From positions 1-10,420 of the forward strand of contig JAMDCW010000027.1 in assembly GCA_023489405.1 (NCBI GenBank): DNA of 10,420 nt, in the 5' to 3' direction. The stretch comes from Chloroflexota bacterium. Its GTDB lineage: Bacteria > Chloroflexota > UBA4733. The notes beneath the pieces are model-generated. The model did not search any database, had not been told where the DNA came from, and saw only the letters and a list, made by a program, of their open reading frames with translations. The position numbers were made by a program, and so were the translations under genes. Positions 1-5,841 of this stretch are shown piece by piece. Every line of letters begins with the position of its first letter. The stretch's first letter is position 1.

Positions 1-1100
1 AGTGTCAATCCCCGGCGTTCGAGCACGGTACAAATGAGAATGGGAATGGCAAGCGCTTCTGGAGCATGACGCAGGATTTGGAGCGCTTCCCAACCGTCGT
101 GTTCGGGAAGCATGACATCGAGAAGAATGACATCTGGTTGCAGCGACCTCACCAAGGCAATGCCTTGCTGCACTGTTTCGGCGCCGATGATAGCGAGGTG
201 ATAATCTGCAACGAAACGCATGATGAGGCGAACCATGTCTGGGTTGTCGTCGATGACCAGTAGCGTTCCGCCCACGTGCAAAAGCGGCAGCCGCCAGCAT
301 ACACCTTGCTCCGAGCGCAATGGGCGCCACGCTGTATCGAGCGCTGAGACGAACGGATCGGAGAGCGCCGGGCCGTGCATCGACCGGCGCTCTGCCCGCT
401 GGCAATCAGGAATCGCTATTTGGAGGAAAGGGGTGTGTTCCTGCACGCCGCACGAGAAGAGCAGTACTTTACCGTTCGCTACCGTCAATAACCGCTCGGC
501 GTGAGAGATCAGGGCCTGCCGGAGGAGTGTCCGGTCACCGATGATTCCAAGAGACATCGTCCGGGTCATCTCATCGATCGCCAACTGCACATGCTGGCGC
601 TCTGCAAGGCCCTCTAACGTCGTCACCGCGCTCTCTACAACTTCACACACGTCGATGAGGAGGTCCTGTTTTTGATAGGGAAGGCTACGATTACGATCTT
701 CATGCGGTGGTAACGAGCCATCGTCTAGACGATCCCAGAGCAACGTCGCTACAAGCTCTATCGCATGGCGTTGCTCACGATGATACTGGGATTGGCTCAG
801 TCCGAGCTCCTGCATCACATCACGGTAGTGCAGGCCTTCGATATAGCGCAGCTCGAGGATGTCATAGGCGCGCCGCCCCCGCGCACTCGCGACCTTCTGC
901 TTTGGGCGTACCTGCTCGATACATTCGAGCAGCACGCGGCGCAATTCGTATGCTCTAGCCGCAGCCCCCTGTGCTGCACCTGATGACTGTAGCAGGTCGA
1001 GGAGCGGGTGCTGCCGCAGGTGGACGGCATCGTGCAGATGTTCCAAAGCATCCTTGACCACATCATAGAATTCGGCACTGGGGTTATCTCGGTGCGTCAT
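1..1100 (-). CDS. Sensor/response-regulator hybrid with sigma-70 region-4-like N-terminus (3' end outside window)
   Basis: The minus strand is open from an ATG at 1098-1100 to the left edge (366 codons, no stop), so the gene continues outside. Residues about 77-123 (motif ILELRYIEGLHYRDVMQELG) look like a sigma-70 region-4 helix-turn-helix. Residues about 155-275 resemble a histidine-kinase core: GDRTLLRQAL matches the GDxxRLxQVL stretch before the N box. The N-box Asn and the DTGxG/GxG nucleotide loops are not visible, so the ATPase is probably degenerate. From about 279 comes a receiver domain with the acidic pair D284/D285 (LVIDDNPDM) and the likely phospho-acceptor D328 (VILLDVMLPEHDGW), 43-44 residues apart as is usual. 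The conserved Lys of the receiver lies beyond the edge. No strong Shine-Dalgarno precedes the ATG. It diverges from the ABC importer operon and may regulate it (inference). The domain reading is good; the signal is unknown. Confidence 0.82.
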   Translation of the reverse strand, partial: MTHRDNPSAEFYDVVKDALEHLHDAVHLRQHPLLDLLQSSGAAQGAAARAYELRRVLLECIEQVRPKQKVASARGRRAYDILELRYIEGLHYRDVMQELGLSQSQYHREQRHAIELVATLLWDRLDDGSLPPHEDRNRSLPYQKQDLLIDVCEVVESAVTTLEGLAERQHVQLAIDEMTRTMSLGIIGDRTLLRQALISHAERLLTVANGKVLLFSCGVQEHTPFLQIAIPDCQRAERRSMHGPALSDPFVSALDTAWRPLRSEQGVCWRLPLLHVGGTLLVIDDNPDMVRLIMRFVADYHLAIIGAETVQQGIALVRSLQPDVILLDVMLPEHDGWEALQILRHAPEALAIPILICTVLERRGLT

Positions 1101-1193
1101 GTCTCACGTCCGCAGGGGTATCGATAGGGACAGCACCATGGTACACGCTCCTCACGACCCCAGGTTGACCACTGCGCTCATCGGATCGCTGCG

Positions 1194-1207
1194 ATCTGTC
1201 ATCTGTC
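1194..1207 (+). repeat. Perfect 7-base tandem repeat ATCTGTC
   Basis: ATCTGTC at 1194-1200 is repeated immediately at 1201-1207, followed by AGG. It lies 15 bases upstream of the TGACTAT array. It could be an auxiliary regulator site or chance; the sequence alone cannot decide. Confidence 0.4.
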
Positions 1208-1221
1208 AGGCATTTGAATTA

Positions 1222-1250
1222 TGACTATATTGTGACTATGCTGTGACTAC
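1222..1250 (+). promoter_or_regulatory. Triple direct-repeat operator candidate (TGACTAT x3, 11-base period)
   Basis: TGACTAT at 1222-1228, TGACTAT at 1233-1239 and TGACTAC at 1244-1250 repeat with an exact 11-base period, leaving 4-base spacers. Copies two and three share the longer core TGTGACTA. Seven-base direct repeats once per helical turn are the known binding pattern of PhoB/OmpR-type winged-helix regulators and of SARP activators. The last copy ends 29 bases before the TATACT -10 candidate, where such activators normally sit. The cognate regulator is not identified. Confidence 0.5.
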
Positions 1251-1279
1251 GATACCGCTTCCCGGCTTGTAATAGCATG

Positions 1280-1285
1280 TATACT
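1280..1285 (+). promoter_or_regulatory. -10-like element of the importer operon
   Basis: TATACT at 1280-1285 matches five of six bases of the TATAAT consensus. At 17-base spacing the -35 position (1257-1262, GCTTCC) is poor, which fits a promoter depending on an activator bound at the upstream repeats. The implied leader to the ATG at 1396 would be about 100 bases. This is an inference without mapped transcription start. Confidence 0.35.
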
Positions 1286-1395
1286 GCGCTCGACGTATCG
1301 CTCAGCGGTTTCTGGCTCTGCCGGCGCAACTCACCCTATTGCGCACCTTCCTCCAAGGGTCTACTTAGTTACTTATTAAGAGAGGAGCTTTCACG

Positions 1396-2904
1396 ATGCT
1401 TGATCAGTCTATCTCACTCAGCCGCCGGTCCCTTCTCCGCAAGAGTGCATTAGTGGTGGGCATTCCCCCTATGCTCTCGCTCCTGGTAGCCTGCGGTTCT
1501 AGCAGCGCGAGCACCGTGCGCACAGCCAGCTCTTCTACGCAAGGAGCGCCCCAAACACGGAGCGCGGCGAGCAGCGCTACAGCATCTCGAGCAGCGGCGT
1601 CGCAAGCTCCTGGGGCTGCCAAAGGCCAGGTCACCTGGCTCGTTCCCGAAGATCCACTCCTCAGCAAGTTCTCGCGTAATGGCATCGTGCCCGACTTCAA
1701 AAAAGTTCAACCGAACGTCGAAGTACAAGTCATCTTACCGGGGAGCACGGCCTATGGCCAGAAGCTCCTGGCTCTGGTAGCGGCAGGCACCGTTCCGGAG
1801 GTCTATACCGACTGGGGGAATACCGGCTTCTGGACCCTCGTCAAAAAGAACCTGCTTACTGACTTGACTACCTACTTCGGACAAGCGAAAGTTGATCCAA
1901 GCTATCTTCTCAGCATCTACCGGAAGGAGTATTCGGTCGATGGCAAGCTGATGGCGGTGCCATGGAACAGCAATCCTGTCTTTCTCGTCTACAACAAGAC
2001 GATGTTTCAGAAGTACAACGTACCGCTGCCCCCGAGTGACTGGAACGACAAGAGCTGGACCACGGACAAACTTCTCGAGACAGCTAAAGCACTCACGCAT
2101 AAAACAGGAAATCCAGCTACAGCGACCTATGGTTTGATTATGGGCGCGGGAGCGCTTGGCTCTCTCGGCTGGCTCTGGAACGCCGATCCCTTCAACGACA
2201 AAGGCGGACCGGAAGATTCCGGCATTTACCAGGGGAAAGAACCGGCCCAGACCTATCCCAACCGTCAACCAATCGTCGAAGCAATGAGCTGGCTCGCTGA
2301 TCTGACGCTGAAGTACGGGGTGAGCCCAACACCGACAGACGCCCAGGCGCTCAGCTCGCAGGGTAATCCCGTCTTCAGCGGCCGGGTAGGCATCGTCGAA
2401 GTGGCTGCCGGCTGGCTGGAACGGCAGGCGGCGGTAGCGAAGCCGCACTTCGAATGGGGGATAGCGCCGTTTCCGTGGGGACCTGGCAAGCGCAATACCT
2501 CACAACGTGAAGACAACGCCTGGTACTTAGGCAAGGGGAGCAAAAACCCTGACGCCGGCTTCCAGTTGATACTCTTCTCCTCCCGTGGCAAGGGGGCAGA
2601 CGATCTCATTGAATATGCGAAAGACAATCCACCAATTGCAGATACCAGCTACTTCACCAAGTGGTCCAAGGGAGTACAGAGCATCCCCGGCTTCTCCATG
2701 GACCTCAAGAGCTTCCAGAGTGTCTTCGAAGGAGGCATCAAGCTCGGCTTCGGTGATCCGACAAACATCATCTACAGTCCTGCTGAATTCTCCAATGCCT
2801 TCAGTCAGCTCATGGCGCCTGTCTGGATCGGCAAGCAAACCGCCCAGAATGCCCTGACCCAGGTGAAGGCGAAATGGGACGGCATTCTCAAGAGCCTCAG
2901 CTAG
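1396..2904 (+). CDS. ABC transporter extracellular solute-binding lipoprotein (carbohydrate family 1)
   Basis: This 502-residue protein captures the substrate outside the membrane and passes it to the two permeases encoded downstream. The N-terminus has a twin-arginine-like motif SRRSLLRK (residues 9-16), a hydrophobic core and a lipobox LVAC with the lipidation Cys at 33, so a Tat-exported lipoprotein is likely. A low-complexity Ala/Ser/Thr linker runs to about residue 76. The mature fold has family-1 features: an opening strand VTWLVPED, a YGQKLLALVAAGTVPEVY helix typical of the lobe that follows, and a VPWNSNPVFLVYNKTMFQKY segment like those of maltose/glycerol-3-phosphate-type binding proteins. 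Length is in the normal range. AGAGGAG at 1381-1387, eight bases before the ATG, supports the start. It is the first gene of an operon, 16 bases before the next gene. The substrate is not identifiable; sugar, oligosaccharide or polyol are all possible. Confidence 0.9.
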   Translation: MLDQSISLSRRSLLRKSALVVGIPPMLSLLVACGSSSASTVRTASSSTQGAPQTRSAASSATASRAAASQAPGAAKGQVTWLVPEDPLLSKFSRNGIVPDFKKVQPNVEVQVILPGSTAYGQKLLALVAAGTVPEVYTDWGNTGFWTLVKKNLLTDLTTYFGQAKVDPSYLLSIYRKEYSVDGKLMAVPWNSNPVFLVYNKTMFQKYNVPLPPSDWNDKSWTTDKLLETAKALTHKTGNPATATYGLIMGAGALGSLGWLWNADPFNDKGGPEDSGIYQGKEPAQTYPNRQPIVEAMSWLADLTLKYGVSPTPTDAQALSSQGNPVFSGRVGIVEVAAGWLERQAAVAKPHFEWGIAPFPWGPGKRNTSQREDNAWYLGKGSKNPDAGFQLILFSSRGKGADDLIEYAKDNPPIADTSYFTKWSKGVQSIPGFSMDLKSFQSVFEGGIKLGFGDPTNIIYSPAEFSNAFSQLMAPVWIGKQTAQNALTQVKAKWDGILKSLS

Positions 2905-2920
2905 GAAGCAAAGACCCCTC

Positions 2921-3850
2921 ATGGCTAGAATCAGCGTGCTTTCGCGCCCGGCCGTCCGTACGCGCTCGCTCCAGCGGCAGCGCATCATCTGGTTCTACCT
3001 CTTCATCCTTCCCTGGATCCTGGGCTTCCTCATTTTCACGCTCTATCCAGTTGTTGCTTCTTTCTATTTCAGTTTCACCAACTACAGCGTGCTCCAACCA
3101 CCATCCTGGGCCGGGCTGCACAACTATGCCCATCTCCTGCGCGATCAGCTCTTCTGGCATTCTCTTGCCATCACCGGCATCTATGCCGTCGTGAGCGTTC
3201 CTTTGAACCTCGCGCTCGCTTTCTGCTGCGCCCTCCTCCTCAACCTGCGGCTCCCTCTCATGCGCATTTTCCGCACCATCTACTACTTACCGACAGTTTT
3301 ACCAGTAGCAGCAACGTCCGTTCTCTGGATGTTCCTTTTCCTGCCGGAATTCGGCATCATCGACTGGTTTATCCGCAGTATCACAGGGCTGAAAGGACCA
3401 GACTGGTTAGGTAATCCGCAGTGGGTGCTTCCTGCCCTCGTCATCATGAGCGTCTGGGGAATTGGGGGCGCCATGGTCATCTTCCTCGCTGGTCTGCAAG
3501 CCATTCCTGGCGAGCTCTACGAAGCGGCCCAGATTGACGGAGCGAACGCGTTTCGCCGCGCGCTGTCCATTACCGTTCCGATGGTCTCGCCGGTTGTGCT
3601 GCTCAACCTCATCCTCGGGTTGATTGGCGCCTCCCAGACATTCGTCCAGCCGTACATCCTCACCCAAGGTGGACCAAACTACGCGTCATACTTCTACAAC
3701 TTGTATCTCTATCAAAATGCTTTCGACTACTTCAAGATGGGCCTTGCCTCTGCGCAAGCCTGGATTCTCTTCGCTATCGTTCTCATCTCTACGGTTCTCG
3801 TCTTCCGCTCATCAGCTCGATGGGTGTATTACGGCGGTGAGCTGTCCTAG
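2921..3850 (+). CDS. ABC transporter permease, MalF/UgpA type
   Basis: A 309-residue integral membrane protein, one half of the importer's membrane channel. The first membrane segment spans about residues 22-50 (WFYLFILPWILGFLIF), followed by five further hydrophobic segments. The cytoplasmic EAA loop that docks on the ATPase is clear: EAAQIDG starts at E201, followed by the usual A-F-R-R-A and V-P-M-V-S-P stretch. Length, topology and the FTNYSVLQPPSW-G-L-N-Y segment after the first helix match the MalF/UgpA/LacF class. It begins 16 bases after the binding-protein stop. AGGAAG (2903-2908) overlaps that stop and is about 12 bases from the ATG, so initiation may rely partly on translational coupling. 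It should pair with the second permease downstream. Confidence 0.92.
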   Translation: MARISVLSRPAVRTRSLQRQRIIWFYLFILPWILGFLIFTLYPVVASFYFSFTNYSVLQPPSWAGLHNYAHLLRDQLFWHSLAITGIYAVVSVPLNLALAFCCALLLNLRLPLMRIFRTIYYLPTVLPVAATSVLWMFLFLPEFGIIDWFIRSITGLKGPDWLGNPQWVLPALVIMSVWGIGGAMVIFLAGLQAIPGELYEAAQIDGANAFRRALSITVPMVSPVVLLNLILGLIGASQTFVQPYILTQGGPNYASYFYNLYLYQNAFDYFKMGLASAQAWILFAIVLISTVLVFRSSARWVYYGGELS

Positions 3851-3866
3851 TGCAAGGAACTGATCG

Positions 3867-4748
3867 ATGCTTGAAGTAGCTCCTGTGAAGCAAGGACACG
3901 CCTTTTCTCTGCGCTTTAACCGTTCACACATGCGCGTAGTGACGGCCATCGTGGCATTCCTCATTCTCATCCCTGGCGCTATCCTCTTCATCTTTCCGGC
4001 ATTCTGGATGATCGTTTCCTCGTTCGAACACGTCTCCCAGATCTTGGAATACCCGCCAACCTTCATCCCCAACCCACCGACTCTCGAAGGCTATACCGTG
4101 GGGTTGACATCACAGCCCTTTGCCATCTACTTTCGCAATACCATCGAAATTGCCGTGTTCTCTTCTATTGGTGGGGTTCTCTCGTCATCGATGGCGGCTT
4201 TCGCCTTCGCCCGCATTAAAGCTCCTGGTTCAGGCATCCTTTTCCTGCTCGTCCTGAGCACACTCATGCTGCCCTACGCCGCGGTGATGATTCCCCAGTA
4301 TGTGCTCTTCAAGCAGCTCGGTTGGATCAACACCTACCTTCCCCTGATCGTGCCAGCGTGGTTTGGTCTCCCTTTCCAGATCTTCCTCTTTCGCCAGTTT
4401 TTCGCAACGATCTCTGAAGAAGTTTTTGAGGCGGGACGCATCGATGGCTGTGGGTACATCCGTCTTTACTGGCAAATTGCCTTGCCGCTGTCCTTACCGG
4501 TCGTAGCCACGGGGCTCATTTTCCATATTCAAGCGGTGTGGAACGACTTCCTCGCGCCGTTGATCTATATCAACTCGAATACGAAATACACCGTTTCCTT
4601 GGCTCTCGCCGCTTTCCGTTCAAGCTGCGACTGCACCGCTTGGAACCAGTTCATGGCTGCTTCCTTCGTCGTCGCCCTCGTTCCCATCAGTCTCTTCTTC
4701 TTTGGCCAGCGCTTCATCCTCAGCGGCATCGTCGTCACGCCAAAATGA
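3867..4748 (+). CDS. ABC transporter permease, MalG/UgpE type
   Basis: A 293-residue membrane protein forming the other half of the channel. After a short basic N-terminus the first hydrophobic segment is about residues 24-50 (VVTAIVAFLILIPGAILFIF), then WMIVSSFEHVSQI, which corresponds to the conserved W-x-x-x-S-S/T-F/L-K stretch of this class. The EAA loop reads EAGRIDG from E188 and continues into IALPLSLPV. The C-terminus ends in GQRFILSGIVVTPK, close to the G-x-x-x-G-x-V-K ending of MalG-like proteins. AAGGAA at 3854-3859 lies seven bases before the ATG. The 16-base gap to the preceding gene equals the gap between genes one and two. No ATPase gene follows, which is common for this importer class, where one shared MsmK/UgpC-like ATPase serves several systems. 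Confidence 0.92.
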   Translation: MLEVAPVKQGHAFSLRFNRSHMRVVTAIVAFLILIPGAILFIFPAFWMIVSSFEHVSQILEYPPTFIPNPPTLEGYTVGLTSQPFAIYFRNTIEIAVFSSIGGVLSSSMAAFAFARIKAPGSGILFLLVLSTLMLPYAAVMIPQYVLFKQLGWINTYLPLIVPAWFGLPFQIFLFRQFFATISEEVFEAGRIDGCGYIRLYWQIALPLSLPVVATGLIFHIQAVWNDFLAPLIYINSNTKYTVSLALAAFRSSCDCTAWNQFMAASFVVALVPISLFFFGQRFILSGIVVTPK

Positions 4749-4922
4749 CGGTTCCACGTTCCTCAAGCATCTCTTCGTGGAGAAAGCCTGCACATACGCA
4801 TCAAGTTGAGAGGCGTATTCGGGAGATTTTCTCTTCCACCGCACGTCCGTCGCAGTGCGAGGCGGCAACAAGCCAGGCGTGTAGTGGATTGGTCTGATGA
4901 ACCCGTTGCAAAACTAAGAATA

Positions 4923-4966
4923 TGAATAGATAAAAACATATTGGTTTGTATGCTTTTATCTGTTCA
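4923..4966. repeat. Long imperfect hairpin, 18-base arms, 8-base loop
   Basis: Arm 4923-4940 (TGAATAGATAAAAACATA) pairs with arm 4949-4966 at 16 of 18 positions around the loop TTGGTTTG. One mismatch becomes a wobble pair in plus-strand RNA; the other becomes a wobble pair in minus-strand RNA. No T-run follows directly. It could act as a transcript-end structure for the permease operon, or be the end of a small mobile element; neither can be shown here. Confidence 0.5.
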
Positions 4967-5133
4967 CAACTACGGGAGTAACCTTCTGACACAGATCACA
5001 ATAATTGCCAAATACAGGAATGCTTCAAAAGATTCAGCTTTGTAAAGGTAATACCAGATAACATCAGGAAAAAATGATAGTATTCTCGCTGAAAACTTAT
5101 CAAATTTTTTGACATACTGATCCTTTACATAGC

Positions 5134-5172
5134 AAAAAAGCCAGCTCGTGTAATCACTCTGCTGACCTTTTT
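5134..5172. terminator. Bidirectional intrinsic terminator candidate
   Basis: AAAAAAGCCAGC (5134-5145) and GCTGACCTTTTT (5161-5172) pair across a 15-base loop. In minus-strand RNA the stem is continuous with two G-U wobbles and ends in a run of six U. On the plus strand it ends in five U. It lies 21 bases past the AHSA1 stop codon, between convergent genes, where a two-way terminator is expected. Confidence 0.55.
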
Positions 5173-5192
5173 ACAAATATCTTAAACAAGTA

Positions 5193-5636
5193 TTATCCTC
5201 TTGGTCCGGGAGGTGGGCATGTTCCCGTTTCAACCCAAGATTGTAAATCTTTAAGATGGGCTTCCCATCCCTTACCTTCGTTGCCCATATTGCTATACGC
5301 TTCCCATCCTTTTCCTTCACCAATACCACTATGTGTAAGTGTTAATAGGGTACCATCCTTCTCTGGCGCTAATGCAAAAGTAATGGTTGTTGGACTAGGA
5401 GAAAATTGTCCTTCCCACGTAAAACTGAACAACTCAGAAGGCTTCACTGCCACTACTTTCCCATGCTCACCCATACCAGGTGCCCAGTTTGTATGAATTT
5501 CCCCTCCAGGGTTCAAGTCAACAATAGCTTCCTGTACAAACCAGTGTTCTAATTCTTGTTTTCCTGTGAGTGCTTTAAAAACTCTTTCTGGTGCCGCTTT
5601 AATAAATAGTTTCTTTGTAATTGTTTTTGCTGCCAT
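5193..5636 (-). CDS. AHSA1/SRPBCC-family protein
   Basis: A 147-residue soluble protein of the START-like AHSA1 (activator of Hsp90 ATPase 1-like) group, which folds as a hydrophobic-cavity helix-grip. Family hallmarks are visible in order: an opening strand with ITKKLFIKAAPERVFKALT (residues about 6-24), ELEHWFV, then P-G-G-E near 43-46, FTWEGQ, TTITFAL, LLTLTHSG and a C-terminal helix GWEAHLKDLQSWVETG. The bacterial members have varied, mostly undefined roles (ligand binding, stress, polyketide-related), so no specific function is assigned. GAAGGTG lies eight bases before the ATG and supports the start. Codon use is clearly more AT-rich than in neighbouring genes, so horizontal transfer is likely. 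It stands alone, tail to tail with the ABC operon, and has its own terminator candidate downstream. Confidence 0.9.
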   Translation of the reverse strand: MAAKTITKKLFIKAAPERVFKALTGKQELEHWFVQEAIVDLNPGGEIHTNWAPGMGEHGKVVAVKPSELFSFTWEGQFSPSPTTITFALAPEKDGTLLTLTHSGIGEGKGWEAYSNMGNEGKGWEAHLKDLQSWVETGTCPPPGPRG

Positions 5637-5639
5637 GTA

Positions 5640-5831
5640 TTTTTCACCTTCTCTCGCTAGGGACTCGGGGTTTCGTCTGAAAGGGGACCCATCCGGCCCT
5701 GACCGTCCTCATCGTAGCATGGGTGTGGCACGTCGGCCGAGCGTGCGATGGTTGGACGCCTTGTGCACTGGCCCTTCAGGGTCCGTCCAAGGCGCAGGAA
5801 TCCCGGCGTACGAGCAACCCACCGTAGCTTC
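5640..5831. other. GC-rich structured non-coding stretch, possible mobile-element remnant
   Basis: This 190-base stretch lies between the AHSA1 start and the methyltransferase stop and is abruptly GC-rich compared with the DNA to its left. It holds a compact foldback at 5752-5790: TTGGACG pairs with CGTCCAA, enclosing GGCCC/GGGTC around TTCA. A competing pairing GCCTTG (5758-5763) with CAAGGC (5788-5793) is mutually exclusive with the outer stem. The plus-strand frame is open but not recognisable. The structure and placement recall the 3' ends of IS200/IS605-type elements, but I cannot confirm this. Confidence 0.3.
5752..5790. repeat. Foldback with inner stem and competing alternative pairing
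   Basis: The outer stem is 5752-5758 with 5784-5790 (7 pairs). The inner stem is 5770-5774 with 5779-5783 (GGCCC/GGGTC, one wobble, TTCA loop), with an 11-base bulge on the left side. GCCTTG/CAAGGC (5758-5763 with 5788-5793) offers an alternative to the outer stem. It suggests a structured RNA or single-strand DNA recognition hairpin, or the residue of one. Confidence 0.4.
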
Positions 5832-5841
5832 CTATGAAGCT
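5826..5841. repeat. Perfect hairpin at the end of the methyltransferase gene
   Basis: AGCTTC (5826-5831) and GAAGCT (5836-5841) form a 6-pair stem with a 4-base loop that includes the stop codon of the methyltransferase gene (5832-5834). There is no T-run, so it is at best a weak transcript-end structure. Confidence 0.35.

Larger units (their letters stand above)
1101..1395. promoter_or_regulatory. Divergent intergenic promoter region
   Basis: This 295-base non-coding stretch separates the minus-strand signalling gene from the plus-strand importer operon and must hold promoters for both. Visible elements are a tandem ATCTGTC pair (1194-1207), three TGACTAT/C heptamers (1222-1250), a -10-like TATACT (1280-1285) and the AGAGGAG ribosome binding site at 1381-1387. 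I see no convincing promoter boxes for the minus-strand gene. Confidence 0.6.
4749..5192. other. Gene-free stretch between convergent genes with sharp GC-to-AT change
   Basis: No credible gene is seen in this 444-base stretch. Up to about 4905 the composition matches the ABC operon; beyond it the DNA becomes strongly AT-rich and stays so through the AHSA1 gene. It contains an 18-base-arm imperfect inverted repeat (4923-4966) and a terminator-like hairpin (5134-5172). The composition break may mark the edge of an acquired segment. Confidence 0.6.

Noticed and set aside
1735..2448. 237-codon antisense open frame within the binding-protein gene
   Set aside because: It lies fully opposite a clearly real gene, has no family resemblance or ribosome binding site, and its length is explained by the GC-rich codon pattern of the sense gene.
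4753..4781. TCCACG/CGTGGA inverted repeat just after the second permease as its terminator
   Set aside because: Only six pairs around a 17-base loop and no T-run; the hairpin at 5134-5172 is a better terminator candidate.
5109..5137. TTGACA (5109-5114) as a promoter -35 box
   Set aside because: No -10-like hexamer occurs at 16-18 bases downstream, and no plus-strand gene follows.
5260..5309. 39-base spaced repeat of GCTTCCCATCC inside the AHSA1 gene, suggestive of an in-frame duplication
   Set aside because: The encoded GEGKGWEAY and NEGKGWEAH segments fall in the usual place and spacing of the two aromatic segments of AHSA1 proteins, and total length is normal, so no recent duplication is needed.
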